From assembly GCA_903995115.1 (NCBI GenBank), contig LR877147.1, positions 682,001 through 746,000 of the forward strand: DNA of 64,000 nt, read 5' to 3'. The stretch is from Angomonas deanei. Taxonomy: Eukaryota > Euglenozoa > Kinetoplastea > Trypanosomatida > Trypanosomatidae. This document shows, piece by piece, positions 27,079 to 36,900 of this stretch. A program made the translations under genes and the position numbers. The notes under the pieces are model-generated. The model was not told the DNA's origin and did no database searches. It saw nothing but the letters and a program-made list of their open reading frames with translations. The number at the start of each line of letters is the position of its first letter. Positions within the stretch are counted from its first letter, which is position 1.

Positions 27079-27924
27079 ATGTCCAGCACCCCCCACGCCA
27101 GGGATGTCGTCGTGTTCATCGGTCCTAGCGGAAGCGGGAAGACGACGGTGATCCAAGAGCTGCAGCGACGTCACCCACACTTCTTTTCCTTTTGTGTCAG
27201 CCACACCACACGGCCACCCCGGACCGGGGAGGAAAACGGAAAACAATACTACTTTGTCAACCGACCCCAATTCGTCGAGTTGGTGAAACAAAAAAAAATG
27301 GCGGAGTATACTTTATTATTTCCGAGGGAAAATAGCGTCCAAAACTCCCAACGAAATGTACAGTTGATGGAAAAAGTGTTAGAAACGGATTTTTGTCACA
27401 TTGAATCTTTATTAGAATTAGAAAAATCGGTGCTGGGTGGTGCCTCGGAGGGTGGGACCCAAGGTACCTTCTACGGCACGAGTAAACAGGCCCTGATGGA
27501 GCAGGTGGAGCAGCACAAAACCGTGCTGATGGACACCGATCTGAAGGGCGCCATCTCTCTCGACGGCATTTTCCACAAAAAAGGACGAGAAGAAAATGAT
27601 AATGAGGAAAAGGACGCGACGGTACAAAAATTAAAGCAATACGCGTGTTGCATTGTGTTAATCTTACCGCCCAGCCTGGAGACGGTCCGAGCACGGCTGG
27701 AAAAGCGACATAGCGAGACCCCAGAAACCCTCGCTATCCGAATGGCCTACAACGCCGTGTGGATGAGATACTACAAAAAGTATTCAGACATTTTTGACTA
27801 CGTGGTGGTCAACGACGACTTGGAGACGTGTGTGCGGCAACTGGAGGAGCTGATCCTAACGCCGGAGGGGTCCCGTCGGGAGAGTCGCCGCAGTGGGAAG
27901 AGAGCCAGGATGGCGTCCCTGTAA
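27079..27924 (+). CDS. Guanylate kinase
   Basis: 281 residues. Phosphorylates GMP/dGMP with ATP in purine salvage. P-loop GPSGSGKTT (about 14-22), GMP-binding blocks SHTTRPPRTGEENGKQYYFV (about 41-60), a lid/insert segment, FYGTSKQAL and LMDTDLKGA, and C-terminal ILPPSLETVRARLEKR. About 80 residues longer than the usual 190-210, mainly from an insert around 85-130 and a basic C-terminal tail (RRESRRSGKRARM) that could be a nuclear-localisation-type sequence. No PTS1. The frame is intact. Confidence 0.88.
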   Translation: MSSTPHARDVVVFIGPSGSGKTTVIQELQRRHPHFFSFCVSHTTRPPRTGEENGKQYYFVNRPQFVELVKQKKMAEYTLLFPRENSVQNSQRNVQLMEKVLETDFCHIESLLELEKSVLGGASEGGTQGTFYGTSKQALMEQVEQHKTVLMDTDLKGAISLDGIFHKKGREENDNEEKDATVQKLKQYACCIVLILPPSLETVRARLEKRHSETPETLAIRMAYNAVWMRYYKKYSDIFDYVVVNDDLETCVRQLEELILTPEGSRRESRRSGKRARMASL

Positions 27925-28129
27925 AAGAAACCATAATATATATAAAATTATATTTTATAGAAGCTTTGTATACACAGGTTGAGTGTGTATACCTCAAAAA
28001 CAAAAAGGGAGGTTTATTGTTGACCACAAAAACATAGAAAAAAAAATGGTCGTTTCTTTCTGTTATTGATGTCTATATTCTTCTCTTTTCCACCTTTTGT
28101 GCTAGTTATTGCACAATAATAGTCCGTCC

Positions 28130-29245
28130 ATGGCAAAAGTGGTGAAGGACATTGTCGAGGCGGCCCGTACGGGAAATAACCTCTACGGTAGTTTTGTCAC
28201 CTTTGACGCAGTCTTCAAACGAAAATACATGCAGCCCCCCTACGATCGCTTCCCGGAGGCCATGACCTTACTGTTTCAACTACTAGACGAGGCGGCGTTG
28301 CCCTTTCTATCGGTGGAAGTGTACACCAAGGTGAACGACATGCTGTTTACCTTGTTGGATAAATATTTTTTTGCGGAGGGAAGGGATCGCTTTTCGTTTT
28401 TGAGTGATGTGCACCAGGACTGTCTGCACGAGTGGCGCCGCCGTATCCACGACGCCCTATCGGAACAAGAGAAAAACAATGGGCATAACGAAAACGGCAT
28501 TTTGAAATTCGCAGAGTGTAGTCTTTTGTTTGAAAAACACATTTTTGCCCGTTTGAGGGAAGCGCAAAAAAACAAAGCGAACCTCCCACCACTAAGCGAG
28601 GGGGACCGTCGCGCCTGGAGAGAGGCGGAGGCAGACTACCTGATGCCACTGCAGAAGTTTCTCGTTGCGTGTGCCTCCTCCCCGCCATCCCCACAAACGG
28701 AACGAACCCCACTTCTGCAGTTTCTCGCCCAGGCGGTGGCGGCGGGGGAGGGGCGGGGTGGCCCCCTCGATTACTGCGACCTCGTACAGCGGGTGGTCCC
28801 CCCAGGGGAGGGGCGGCAGGCGCTGCACCGCCTGTACCTCCAGTGTTTGCTCCTCTACGCCTCCCACCCTGAGGAACGTAAGACGGCAAAGGCAACGATC
28901 CCCCCGTCGGCGTTACTTCCAGCCGACTGGGGGATCCCGGTACCAGCGGCACAACAGCGTGCCAAGTACACGTTAGAAGGCCTGACCGACAGGAATCCCA
29001 CCATGGAGGAAGGGGACGCCATTCTGCGGGATTATCTGCAAAAGTTTGTGCTGGTGTGGACCCTTTCCCAGCCAAAGGAAGGGACGGAGGAATCGCCCTG
29101 CAGGACGGTGCCGCAGTCGGAGGCGTACACCAACGTGGTGAAGGCGCTCTACGAGTGGACCCTCGACCGTCTCCAGAAGAGTGGTGCGGCTAGCGCGGTG
29201 GTGAGGGAGTGCGAGGAACTGTATTCGATCATGCGTCTACTATAA
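28130..29245 (+). CDS. Conserved-looking hypothetical helical protein
   Basis: 371 residues from the ATG at 28130 (an in-frame TTG at 28109 is less likely). Mostly helical with no signal peptide or TM segment. N-terminal part MAKVVKDIVEAARTGNN, hydrophobic helix-rich body, a Pro/Gly-rich stretch near 190-235, and a C-terminal helix ending ECEELYSIMRLL. GC bias and third-position pattern match the neighbours, and a pyrimidine-rich tract with TAG precedes it, so I accept it as a real gene. I do not recognise the family. Confidence 0.7.
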   Translation: MAKVVKDIVEAARTGNNLYGSFVTFDAVFKRKYMQPPYDRFPEAMTLLFQLLDEAALPFLSVEVYTKVNDMLFTLLDKYFFAEGRDRFSFLSDVHQDCLHEWRRRIHDALSEQEKNNGHNENGILKFAECSLLFEKHIFARLREAQKNKANLPPLSEGDRRAWREAEADYLMPLQKFLVACASSPPSPQTERTPLLQFLAQAVAAGEGRGGPLDYCDLVQRVVPPGEGRQALHRLYLQCLLLYASHPEERKTAKATIPPSALLPADWGIPVPAAQQRAKYTLEGLTDRNPTMEEGDAILRDYLQKFVLVWTLSQPKEGTEESPCRTVPQSEAYTNVVKALYEWTLDRLQKSGAASAVVRECEELYSIMRLL

Positions 29246-29450
29246 ACAAACAAACAAAAACCCAACGCTTTATAAAAATGATTCTTTTTCTTTTTTTTGC
29301 GTGTCTATTTGCTTTTCAATGTAATATCCTTGTTGTTGTCTTTCCTCTTTACAATACTTCCATTATTTCTTCTTTTTTTTCTCCTTTGTGGTTGTATGTG
29401 TTTTCCGCGAAAAACAAACCACATCAACGATAATAATAATAATTTTTCGA

Positions 29451-31211
29451 ATGCAAGAAAACAGTAACATCCACGTACACCGTAAAGGACAGCGTCGCGG
29501 TATCTCTATCGACGGCGATCCTTCCCTTTTACCTTCTACCCCCATGAGTGAAACATACCCCACCGAGACACCGGCCGGGGGGGCCAATCCAGAAGAAGGG
29601 TTTCAGTATAGGGCAGACTGCCCTCCAGAGGGAGCAGCGGCAGTGGTCCCTACCACCGGCAGCATAGACCGGGAGGCACCCCCTGCAAGCAGTGGGGATA
29701 CCTTCCAGTACAACGCCGCCCCTCCCACCAATAGCAAACCAAAGAGCAGCGCCAAAGCAGAGAAGAAGGCCGCGACAGAAAACGCCACGACGCAGGCACT
29801 CAAGGAGCTAAAGCAGACCCGAGAGAAGCGGAACTATCTCATTCACGAACTCTTCGTGCGGCAGTCCTACACGGATTGTTTGGAGGTGATCGAGGCACAG
29901 CTCCGTGATACGGATGGTATGTGTGAGTACGCCCTGTACGTAAAGGGTCTGCTGAAGCGGCTAGCAGGGGAGCTCACGGAGAGTCTGCAGCTCCTCCAGA
30001 CGGCGGTGCTGGTCTCTCCGGAAAACTGCCTGTCACGGAAGCAGTTAGGTCGGGCGCTCTTTCTACTTGGGAAACACGAGGCGGCGATCGAGACCTTCGC
30101 CGAGGTGGAGACGCTGCTGCTGACCAAAGGGCTTTCCCCCGACTGGGAGATTCCTCTGGGGGTGGGGCTGTGCTACCTACACCTGGGGCGGTACGGCGAG
30201 GCGGCAGACGCACTACTGCGGTCGATTTCCATCCAGAAGCACGACGTCACCTTCCTTCGCCTCGCGGAGACACTTGTGGAGCAAAAAGAGTTTGGTCAGG
30301 CGCTGGAGATTTACAACCAGCTAGGTAACACCGCCCTCACGGCGAATGCGGAGGCCCTCTCCCTCCAGGGCAGACTCTATCTGCGGCTCGGGGACGGCGC
30401 GAATGCCTTCCACTGCCTGGGGCAGTGTCTCACGCTAGACCCCGTGAACCCCCGTGCCCTCATCGCCGCCGGCTCGCTTATCCAGGACAATGGGGAGTTC
30501 GACGTCGCCCTTCGCAAGTACCGCATCGCCGTCGCCCACGACCCGGATAGTCCCCAGCTGTGGAACAACATTGGGGTCTGTTTCTTTGGCAAGAAGAACT
30601 ACTACGCCGCGGTGGCGTGCCTGCGGAAGTCCCTCCTGCTAGGGCCGTTCGAGTGGATTACGAATTTTAACATGGGTCTGGTGTTTCTCTCCACGGAGCG
30701 CCACGTCTCCGCCTTCCACCACTTCTCCGCCTCCATCAGTCTGCACAACCAGTACGCACCGAGCTACATGCTGCTGGGGGTGTCCCTCTCCCTGCTGAAC
30801 GACCTCGAGAATGCCTGCCACGCCTACGAGCGCGCCCTCCGCCTCAGCGACGACCACCTGTTCCACCTCAACTACGCCGTTACGCTGTACAACAGCGGTT
30901 GTGTGCAGGAGGCGGCGCAGCAGTTCAAGCTGTTTGACGTCGCCTGGGACTCCCTCACCCCGGAGGAGCGCCGCCGCGAGTCGGCGGAGATTCCCCGTGT
31001 CAAGCGACACATGGCGGCGGTCCTGGCGGCAGCGAGTGCACCCAGCGCGTCGGTCCTCATTCCTGAGAAACGTCCAGCAGAGAGGGATAGCGTCACCCCG
31101 CCGGGGGAGCAGACCACCGCGGAGGAGAGTGAGCGTGGGAGCGTGGTCGAAAGCGATGACAGTAGTCGTCTACCAGCGACCACGATAACACGAGCAAGAA
31201 CGGTGGCGTAA
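29451..31211 (+). CDS. BBS4: Bardet-Biedl syndrome 4 protein (BBSome TPR subunit)
   Basis: 586 residues from the ATG at 29451. BBS4 is a BBSome subunit that helps move membrane proteins in and out of the flagellum. After a disordered N-terminus (about 1-105) come tandem TPRs. Segments closely follow animal BBS4: REKRNYLIHELFVRQSY, CEYALYVKGLLKRL, FLLGKHEAAIETF, AAGSLIQDNGEFDVALRKY, LWNNIGVCFFGKKNYYAA, FNMGLVFLS and LNYAVTLYNSG. Its presence implies a flagellated cell with intraflagellar trafficking. The C-terminal tail (about 515-586) is low-complexity, rich in Ser, Glu and Pro. Confident ortholog call. Confidence 0.9.
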   Translation: MQENSNIHVHRKGQRRGISIDGDPSLLPSTPMSETYPTETPAGGANPEEGFQYRADCPPEGAAAVVPTTGSIDREAPPASSGDTFQYNAAPPTNSKPKSSAKAEKKAATENATTQALKELKQTREKRNYLIHELFVRQSYTDCLEVIEAQLRDTDGMCEYALYVKGLLKRLAGELTESLQLLQTAVLVSPENCLSRKQLGRALFLLGKHEAAIETFAEVETLLLTKGLSPDWEIPLGVGLCYLHLGRYGEAADALLRSISIQKHDVTFLRLAETLVEQKEFGQALEIYNQLGNTALTANAEALSLQGRLYLRLGDGANAFHCLGQCLTLDPVNPRALIAAGSLIQDNGEFDVALRKYRIAVAHDPDSPQLWNNIGVCFFGKKNYYAAVACLRKSLLLGPFEWITNFNMGLVFLSTERHVSAFHHFSASISLHNQYAPSYMLLGVSLSLLNDLENACHAYERALRLSDDHLFHLNYAVTLYNSGCVQEAAQQFKLFDVAWDSLTPEERRRESAEIPRVKRHMAAVLAAASAPSASVLIPEKRPAERDSVTPPGEQTTAEESERGSVVESDDSSRLPATTITRARTVA

Positions 31212-31583
31212 AAAAGAAAAGGAAAAAAGAAAATAGAGAAAAGAATAGAAAAGGTGAGGATGAGTACACGTGTGTGTGTCTTCGATAATGAATATACTGT
31301 ATTCATACTGCCATGATGTGATGTCTGTTTTTATTTTTATTATTATTATTATTGTTTGTTGTGGTGTTTATTATTGTTTGTGGTTCATGTACAATTTTTT
31401 GCGTTAGTATGTCAAACGACAAAAAAAAAAAAAAGGTGCCTCACAGGTATTTACCTTAATTTGTCGCTCAATTCGGGAACAACAACCACAAAAAAAAAAG
31501 TGTGTTTTACCTCCTTCTTTTTTTACTATTATTATTGGTTAGCGTTCAAATAGAAAGAAGAAGAAAAAAAAAACGGGGCGTGA
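31212..31583. other. AT-rich intergenic region
   Basis: No gene seen. Contains ATT repeats near 31335-31355, two A runs (31420, 31490) and a T/ATT-rich stretch 31510-31545 that may act in trans-splicing of the next gene. Confidence 0.5.
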
Positions 31584-32522
31584 ATGGATTTCAGTCACTA
31601 CCCCAACAGTTCCGTGTTTATCCAAAATCAGATGGAGAAACTAAATCGTTTCATGGAAGCAAAAAACTGCCCCCGCCAAAAAGACGAAGTCGCCTATTAT
31701 CAAAGTGTTCTGCTGGATACCGCTGTCTCGTCGGATTCTCTCTGGTGGGACCTCCTCATGGCCGTGGGGTGTCTACTGGTCGCCTTCTTTTTGCTCAACC
31801 GGTCCATCGGCTGGGTAAGGATGCACGATGCGCATCAAAGGGAAGTAAAAGCAGTACGGGCGCTCCGGGTGCGTCTTGAAACCTATGTAGACAAGGCGTA
31901 CCCCACCGCCCCCAGGGAGGAACGGGAAGCCTCAGAAGACGATGTGATCGACTTTCAGCGGTGGGGTGAGCTGTTCCGGGCACGAGAGCGACGGCGCAAA
32001 AAGAATCCGTGGAGTGTCGTCGGCGTCCGCTGCTTGTGTGGGGTGTTTCTCCTCGTCCTGTTCGTGCGTCTCAACGAGGTGGGGGTGGTGCTGCTGGAGG
32101 CGCTAGGACAGTTCATCGACAAGGGCCTCCTGCCCAACCCAGTGAAAATAATGTATGCCGTGTTCACGAAATCACTGTCGACCGGCTTCGTTGGCGGTCA
32201 CTTTCTTTACACCACCGCGTACATTGCGGTCATTCCTACGGTGGGGTGCATCTTGCTGAAAATGCTTTTTTATCTTTTTGACGAGGCAGAGCCCACCAAC
32301 CGAGAGGATATCCCCGCGGAGTATGAGGAGCGTCTGCGCGATATCGGCACCCGGCAGGCGACGCGGCGTGCATTACGTCTGGAGCGCTTCGTGGAGAGCC
32401 AGCGATTACAAGTCCAACACAGCAAAAAAGACGTCCCTCTCCTCCTCGACGCCCATACAGAGACGGAGGCAGCCACGTGCCAGGAAAAAGTGGACGTTGC
32501 GGCGGCTCAGGTTGGCGTTTAG
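31584..32522 (+). CDS. Multi-pass membrane protein of unknown function
   Basis: 312 residues. Hydrophobic segments at about 53-72, 145-175 (one long or two short) and 210-237, with a charged helical domain (about 78-140, ending RARERRRKKNPW) between the first two and a charged C-terminal tail. No signal peptide or known motif. The stop (TAG at 32520) lies only about 55 bases from a truncated R1 module, so this gene marks the left junction of family block 2. Confidence 0.7.
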   Translation: MDFSHYPNSSVFIQNQMEKLNRFMEAKNCPRQKDEVAYYQSVLLDTAVSSDSLWWDLLMAVGCLLVAFFLLNRSIGWVRMHDAHQREVKAVRALRVRLETYVDKAYPTAPREEREASEDDVIDFQRWGELFRARERRRKKNPWSVVGVRCLCGVFLLVLFVRLNEVGVVLLEALGQFIDKGLLPNPVKIMYAVFTKSLSTGFVGGHFLYTTAYIAVIPTVGCILLKMLFYLFDEAEPTNREDIPAEYEERLRDIGTRQATRRALRLERFVESQRLQVQHSKKDVPLLLDAHTETEAATCQEKVDVAAAQVGV

Positions 32523-32575
32523 AACTGTCGAGCGGTCAACGGCAAATTCAATAGTATATACGTGTGGGTAGGTTT

Positions 32576-32642
32576 ATACAGTGTTTTACAACAAAAGGGG
32601 CCCGCCGACTTCAATTTCCAGCAGGCGGTGTCCCGTGTCCGA
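32576..32642 (+). repeat. R1 module, copy 2 (truncated at 5' end)
   Basis: Last 67 bp of R1, including the whole hairpin. It begins abruptly 53 bases after the stop of an unrelated gene, so it marks a junction. Confidence 0.85.
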
Positions 32643-32668
32643 TAGACCTGCCTGCTTCACTGTTGTGC

Positions 32669-32960
32669 GTTGATTACTTTTCTTTCTGCTTCCTTGAGCC
32701 GCGTGAATGAATGATGCATAAAATAACAATTTTCACTTTTAAACGTGCCCGACACCAATTGAACATGACGGATACACCTTGTTAAGCGTCATCCGCTGGA
32801 CCGCTTACGCACCGCACGGTATACAGTATTACTATTGTTGTTGCTTCCCCTCCACGACAGACAGGATGAACCACAAAATACTTTATGTTTGCACATTTAT
32901 TGAGACACCCTTGCCCACGGGCAGGGGTGTTGACGATGCGACGAGTACTAAGAACACCAA
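32669..32960 (+). repeat. R2a module, copy 2
   Basis: Near-identical to 13672-13958, with small indels such as an extra GAAT and CACC. Confidence 0.8.
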
Positions 32961-33031
32961 GTGAGGTCTGTACACAACGGACAACACTTTCTGCTGCTTC
33001 ATTGACACTTTTCTATTACACGTCTCTGTGC

Positions 33032-33258
33032 AAAGGATGACACACACCGACTGGAGTCAAAGCTGAAAGGAGGAACTGAGTTGACAAAAAAGGGTTTATT
33101 ATACACATAATAACTTGACTGAACTCTTCTGCTTTCTGCTTCCTATCACCCACCTCTAAATAACCACACACGATGACACACACCGACTGGAGTCTCTGAG
33201 ATCAACTGAATTGAGAAATCGGATAGAATTCTTCTTTCCCCATCTGACGATTGGTTTT
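33032..33258 (+). repeat. R2b module, copy 2
   Basis: Same layout as 14791-15018, including the doubled GATGACACACACCGACTGG and the palindromic TTATTAT...ATAATAA. Confidence 0.8.
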
Positions 33259-33401
33259 TTTGGTATCACCGTCAAGTTACTTGACTAGTTGTCACCTCCC
33301 TATCCTTACCTTTCGTCAAACTGTTATCAGTGACGCTGTACATGGAATTATACCCAACTGTCTCTCTCTGTTATTTCTGGTTAGTTTTGTATCAAGCATC
33401 A

Positions 33402-34445
33402 ATGGCCGACACGGTTCCCGTCGCCCAGTGGATAGCGCTGCAAACAGAAGTGAGCACTCTCCAGAGGGAGAACCGAGAACTGCAAGCTGAGAACCGTGTG
33501 CTGCAGGGGAAACTGAACGACCTAATGAACGAAAAGGTGATTTGGGTGGAGGAAAAGAGTGCCCTTCGGGGGGAAAGGATAACTCTCCAAAACAAGTACG
33601 ACAATCTGAAAAAAGAGCATGATGAACTGGTGGAGGAGCACCACGACTATATGGAGGAAACACGTGAAATCTTCAACCGTCAGAGGCAACAACTACCCGA
33701 AACGGAAAAGTGCGCGAATGCACTCCGCGCAGAGATGGAGAGGCAAGACACGATGACAAAACAGAAGGCCCGCAATGGGGATCAGAGGAAAGTACTACTC
33801 GACAAGTTTTACGACTGTTCCACCGGTCAATTTGACCTAACTACACTGTTTAAGTATTGCAAGGCATACCGCGTTCCTCCTGATGTGATTAAAGAAGCAC
33901 TCACTGCAGATCACCGGGAGACGCTGAACCTACCTAAAAGATGGAAATCCTCCGTAGGAGACGCCAATGTGGGAGAGTTCTTTGAGACAATCGTTGCCGC
34001 ACTCCCAAATTTGAAGAGCATTACCGGGCCCTTTACGAGCATCGAAGATTGTTACATACAGTACAAGCGAGGTGAAGTTCCTCGTGAAGTGCTGGAGATT
34101 TACTGTGCTGGCTCGGGCAAAACCACTTATCAACTCACAAAAAACACAAGCAGCACATTACAGTCCGCTGGACTGTCCGTGTCAGAATATCTCGCCACGG
34201 TGATACCGCTCCTGCCGGAGGTGATGTCCGTATCCGTATACGAGAGTAATATTACCACCCTGGACTGGTGTGCAGGACTGTCGGACAGAATAACCAGAAT
34301 AGACATCAGTGGCTGTCCCAACATAAAAGACTGCACACCGCTGTTGAAGATGAAAGGATTGAAGAAGGTTTATCGCGACGACACTAACGATCTATCCATC
34401 CAAGAAGTAAAAGGGCAGTTAAAGAAGCACGGGGTGGCTGTGTAA
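33402..34445 (+). CDS. Repeat-family protein C (coiled coil, 1 repeat, LRR-like cap)
   Basis: 347 residues from the ATG at 33402. MADTVPVAQWIALQ, coiled coil (about 12-125, QRENRELQAENRVLQ), linker FYDCSTGQFDLTTLF, one repeat (LPKRWKSSVGDANVGEF...) and cap (ITTLDWCAGLSD, CPNIKDCTPLLKMKGLK). An alternative ATG at 33342 is in frame and would add 20 hydrophobic residues resembling a signal peptide, but it lies upstream of the probable trans-splice AG. Shares its N-terminus with E and its repeat with B. Confidence 0.82.
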   Translation: MADTVPVAQWIALQTEVSTLQRENRELQAENRVLQGKLNDLMNEKVIWVEEKSALRGERITLQNKYDNLKKEHDELVEEHHDYMEETREIFNRQRQQLPETEKCANALRAEMERQDTMTKQKARNGDQRKVLLDKFYDCSTGQFDLTTLFKYCKAYRVPPDVIKEALTADHRETLNLPKRWKSSVGDANVGEFFETIVAALPNLKSITGPFTSIEDCYIQYKRGEVPREVLEIYCAGSGKTTYQLTKNTSSTLQSAGLSVSEYLATVIPLLPEVMSVSVYESNITTLDWCAGLSDRITRIDISGCPNIKDCTPLLKMKGLKKVYRDDTNDLSIQEVKGQLKKHGVAV

Positions 34446-34839
34446 GTGTCGCCTCATGACACGTTCCGTTCACTACTTCCGTCCATTCCACACACCCCTT
34501 GGAAACCGAACAACTACAGACTAGCAGCAGAGCCACGTACACTGATGTGTCTTATTAATAAGTATTTTTATTGTCAAAGCATTTTTTATTTTGAAACGTT
34601 TTTTGAAAAAACGTGAAAGCATTATTCGCCGTAATACCAGTGAAAAGGTGGTGATATTGTTCCCGTCTGACGTAGATACCATTATATCATGCCCTATCGC
34701 TACCTCACCTCTCCTCCTTCTCTTCTCTTTCACTCATTCAAGCGACATCTGATATTCGCCGTAACTTGCTTTCTGCTTCTCATTGCGCACAGGTATATCT
34801 GTGACCTTTTCTTTCCCTTTTTTTTCTCCCGACACGTCC

Positions 34840-34965
34840 ATGACGATAAACCACTTACGACGGTCTTATGACCTTACTACCCCGAAAATGGATAGACGAT
34901 ATAGTGTTTTACAACAAAAGGGGCCCGCCGACTTCAATTTCCAGCAGGCGGTGTCCCGTGTCCGA
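34840..34965 (+). repeat. R1 module, copy 3
   Basis: 126 bp with one substitution (ATATAG for ATACAG). The small ORF ends with TAG at 34966, directly after the module. Confidence 0.85.
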
Positions 34966-35155
34966 TAGACGTGTCTGCTTCACCGCTCTCTGGTAGGAAT
35001 GACGAAACTGTCTATATCCGTGTTTCAGCTGAACTATTCATGTTGATAATACTTTCATGATCTGTTTGACTACTGACCTGTGTTTTACTGCTGCTAGTCT
35101 CTCTAACACACATGTGTTTGCCAGTATTTCGGTGTGGCTAGAGAATTCCTGTAAA
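34966..35155 (+). repeat. R5 module, copy 1
   Basis: About 190 bp following R1, matched at 56641-56845. It precedes type I family genes (D, G), whereas R2 precedes type II genes. Confidence 0.8.
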
Positions 35156-35306
35156 AGGTCAACAGCTGTGCACCAACTTTGTTTAGTCATTCTATTCTTG
35201 CTGTGATACTTCGGCGAGTGACGCCCTATTCTCTCTCCTGTTCTTCCCCACCCTTTTATTCTTCTACCACTCAGTTGAATTTTTAACGTCTTCTTTACGC
35301 GAAATC

Positions 35307-36595
35307 ATGTCTGACACGGTTCCGGCTGCTTTCTTCGCCCAATGGATGGCGCTGCAGACAGAAGTGAACACTCTCAGAGGGAGAATCGCGTGTTACAGGG
35401 GAGAATCATAGGCATATTGAATGAAAAGACGGCTCTAGTGGAGGAAACGAGCATTCTTCGGGAGGAAAACAGAGAATTACGGGAAAAGTACGACCAACTG
35501 AAAAAAGAGCACGATGCACTGGTGGAGGAGCACCGCGACTATATGGAGGAAATGATCAACCTCAATACACGTCTGAAGCAGGAATTGGAGGAGGCGAAGG
35601 ATATGCGGTTCAAGATGGAAGAACTTGAGAAAGTGCTGATGGAAAAGTTCTATAACAACTCCACCGGTCAGTTTGACCTAATTCCGCTGTTCAACTATTG
35701 CAAGGCATGCTGCATTCCACTCCATGTGTTTAAAGAGGCACTCAGCGCAGATCACCGGGAGACACTGACCCTACCTAATGACCTTCATTTTTCAGTAGGA
35801 GACGACAACGTGGAAGAATTCATGGATGCGATACTCGTCTCACTCCCAAACTTGAAGAGCATCTCTGGCTACTATATGACCCCTGAGCATTGGTACATAA
35901 AGTACAAGCGAGGTAAATATCCTTTGTCAGTGCTGATGGCTTATTGTGTGGTCTGGACCAACGCCTCTTTTTGTCTGACTGAAGACGCGATCAAAGCTTT
36001 GCAGTCAGCTGAACTGTCGGTGACGGAGTATCTGACCACGATGATGTCTCTCCTACCAACGGTGATTATTCTCCAGATCCCGGGTCACCTTAACTTCTTA
36101 ATGGCAGACGACGCCATGAAAGAAGCACTGGTGAGGGCGCTAGCCCCACTCCCAAATCTGAAAGGTATCTCTGAATACTTCAGAGATCCGTTGGAGTCTT
36201 TCATACTGTACAAGCAAGGTGAAATCCCCCGCGAGACACTGAAAGCTTACTGTGCTCATAACTACAGAGTCCGTTTAACACTTAATCAACACAACGTCGA
36301 CTTAATACAGTCCCGCGGACTTTCCGTGTCAGACTATCTCACCACAGTGATGCCTCTCCTACCGAAGGTGGAAGAGGTATCGTTTATTACCGATATGACC
36401 ACTCTCGACTGGTGTGAAAGTTTGCCGGACAAAATAAGTAAGGTAAGCATCAGTGGCTGTCCCAACATAAAAGACTTAACACCGCTGTTGAAGATGAAAA
36501 GGTTAAAAGAGGTGTTTTACTGTCACTGGAGCCTTCGCCCCTTTCATAAGGTGAAATTACAGCTAAGGCTTAAAGGAGTGACTTGTGCACCATGA
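35307..36595 (+). CDS. Repeat-family protein D (coiled coil, 2 repeats, cap), frame break near the start
   Basis: The family start MSDTVPAAFFAQWMALQ is encoded from ATG 35307, but this frame ends at a TAG at 35409. The remainder is one frame over (ATG 35342 to TGA 36595). One missing C in CTCTCAGAGG (about 35371), compared with CTCTCCAGAGG in C and E, explains the break. Downstream: coiled coil nearly identical to F, linker FYNNSTGQFDLIPLF, two repeats (LPNDLHFSVGDDNVEEF, IPGHLNFLMADDAMKEA) and cap with MTTLDWCESLPD and CPNIKDLTPLLKMKRLK. The repeats are among the more divergent. It could be a recent pseudogene, a sequence error, or be translated from ATG 35342 with an altered N-terminus. Confidence 0.72.
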
Positions 36596-36900
36596 TAATG
36601 ACCCCTATAAGTGTCGTATAACCACCTCTTCCGTTCACTCCAGACCTTTTACACCACCTTCCTGGCTTCATCCTCCAGGATACGGGATAACTACGGATTG
36701 ACTGACGTATCACGCGCACCGGTTTTTCTTATGAACTAATATATATTTAAAATATCTTTGTCAAAAATGATTTACCAAATACTATCTGTAAGTACGTTTC
36801 ACGTTCATACGAGTGAAAGGGTGATGTTACTGTTCCCCTTTGAACCAGTTACTATTATCTTGTGGCCCTATCACCCTCTCACACTCCTCTCCCACTACCT

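Larger units (their letters stand above)
32523..33401. repeat. Gap before family gene C: truncated R1, R2a, R2b, type II 5' flank
   Basis: Holds R1 copy 2 (32576-32642, lacking its first 59 bp), R2a (32669-32960) and R2b (33032-33258). The conserved type II leader follows: TCTCTCTCTG, a T-rich stretch, then TTAG at 33381-33384, the probable trans-splice acceptor 17 bases before the ATG of C. Confidence 0.8.
34446..35306. repeat. Gap between family genes C and D
   Basis: Contains the shared 3' flank (ending near CACTGATGTGTCTTA), R1 copy 3 (34840-34965), R5 (34966-35155) and the type I 5' flank, which ends in a pyrimidine-rich stretch with CTCAG and the conserved TTGAATTTTTAACG segment before ATG 35307. 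Confidence 0.8.

Noticed and set aside
28347-29075. 242-codon ORF on - opposite the unknown helical protein
   Set aside because: Low-complexity Pro/Gly/Arg sequence typical of antisense GC-rich DNA, and a neighbour arrangement against the unit's direction.
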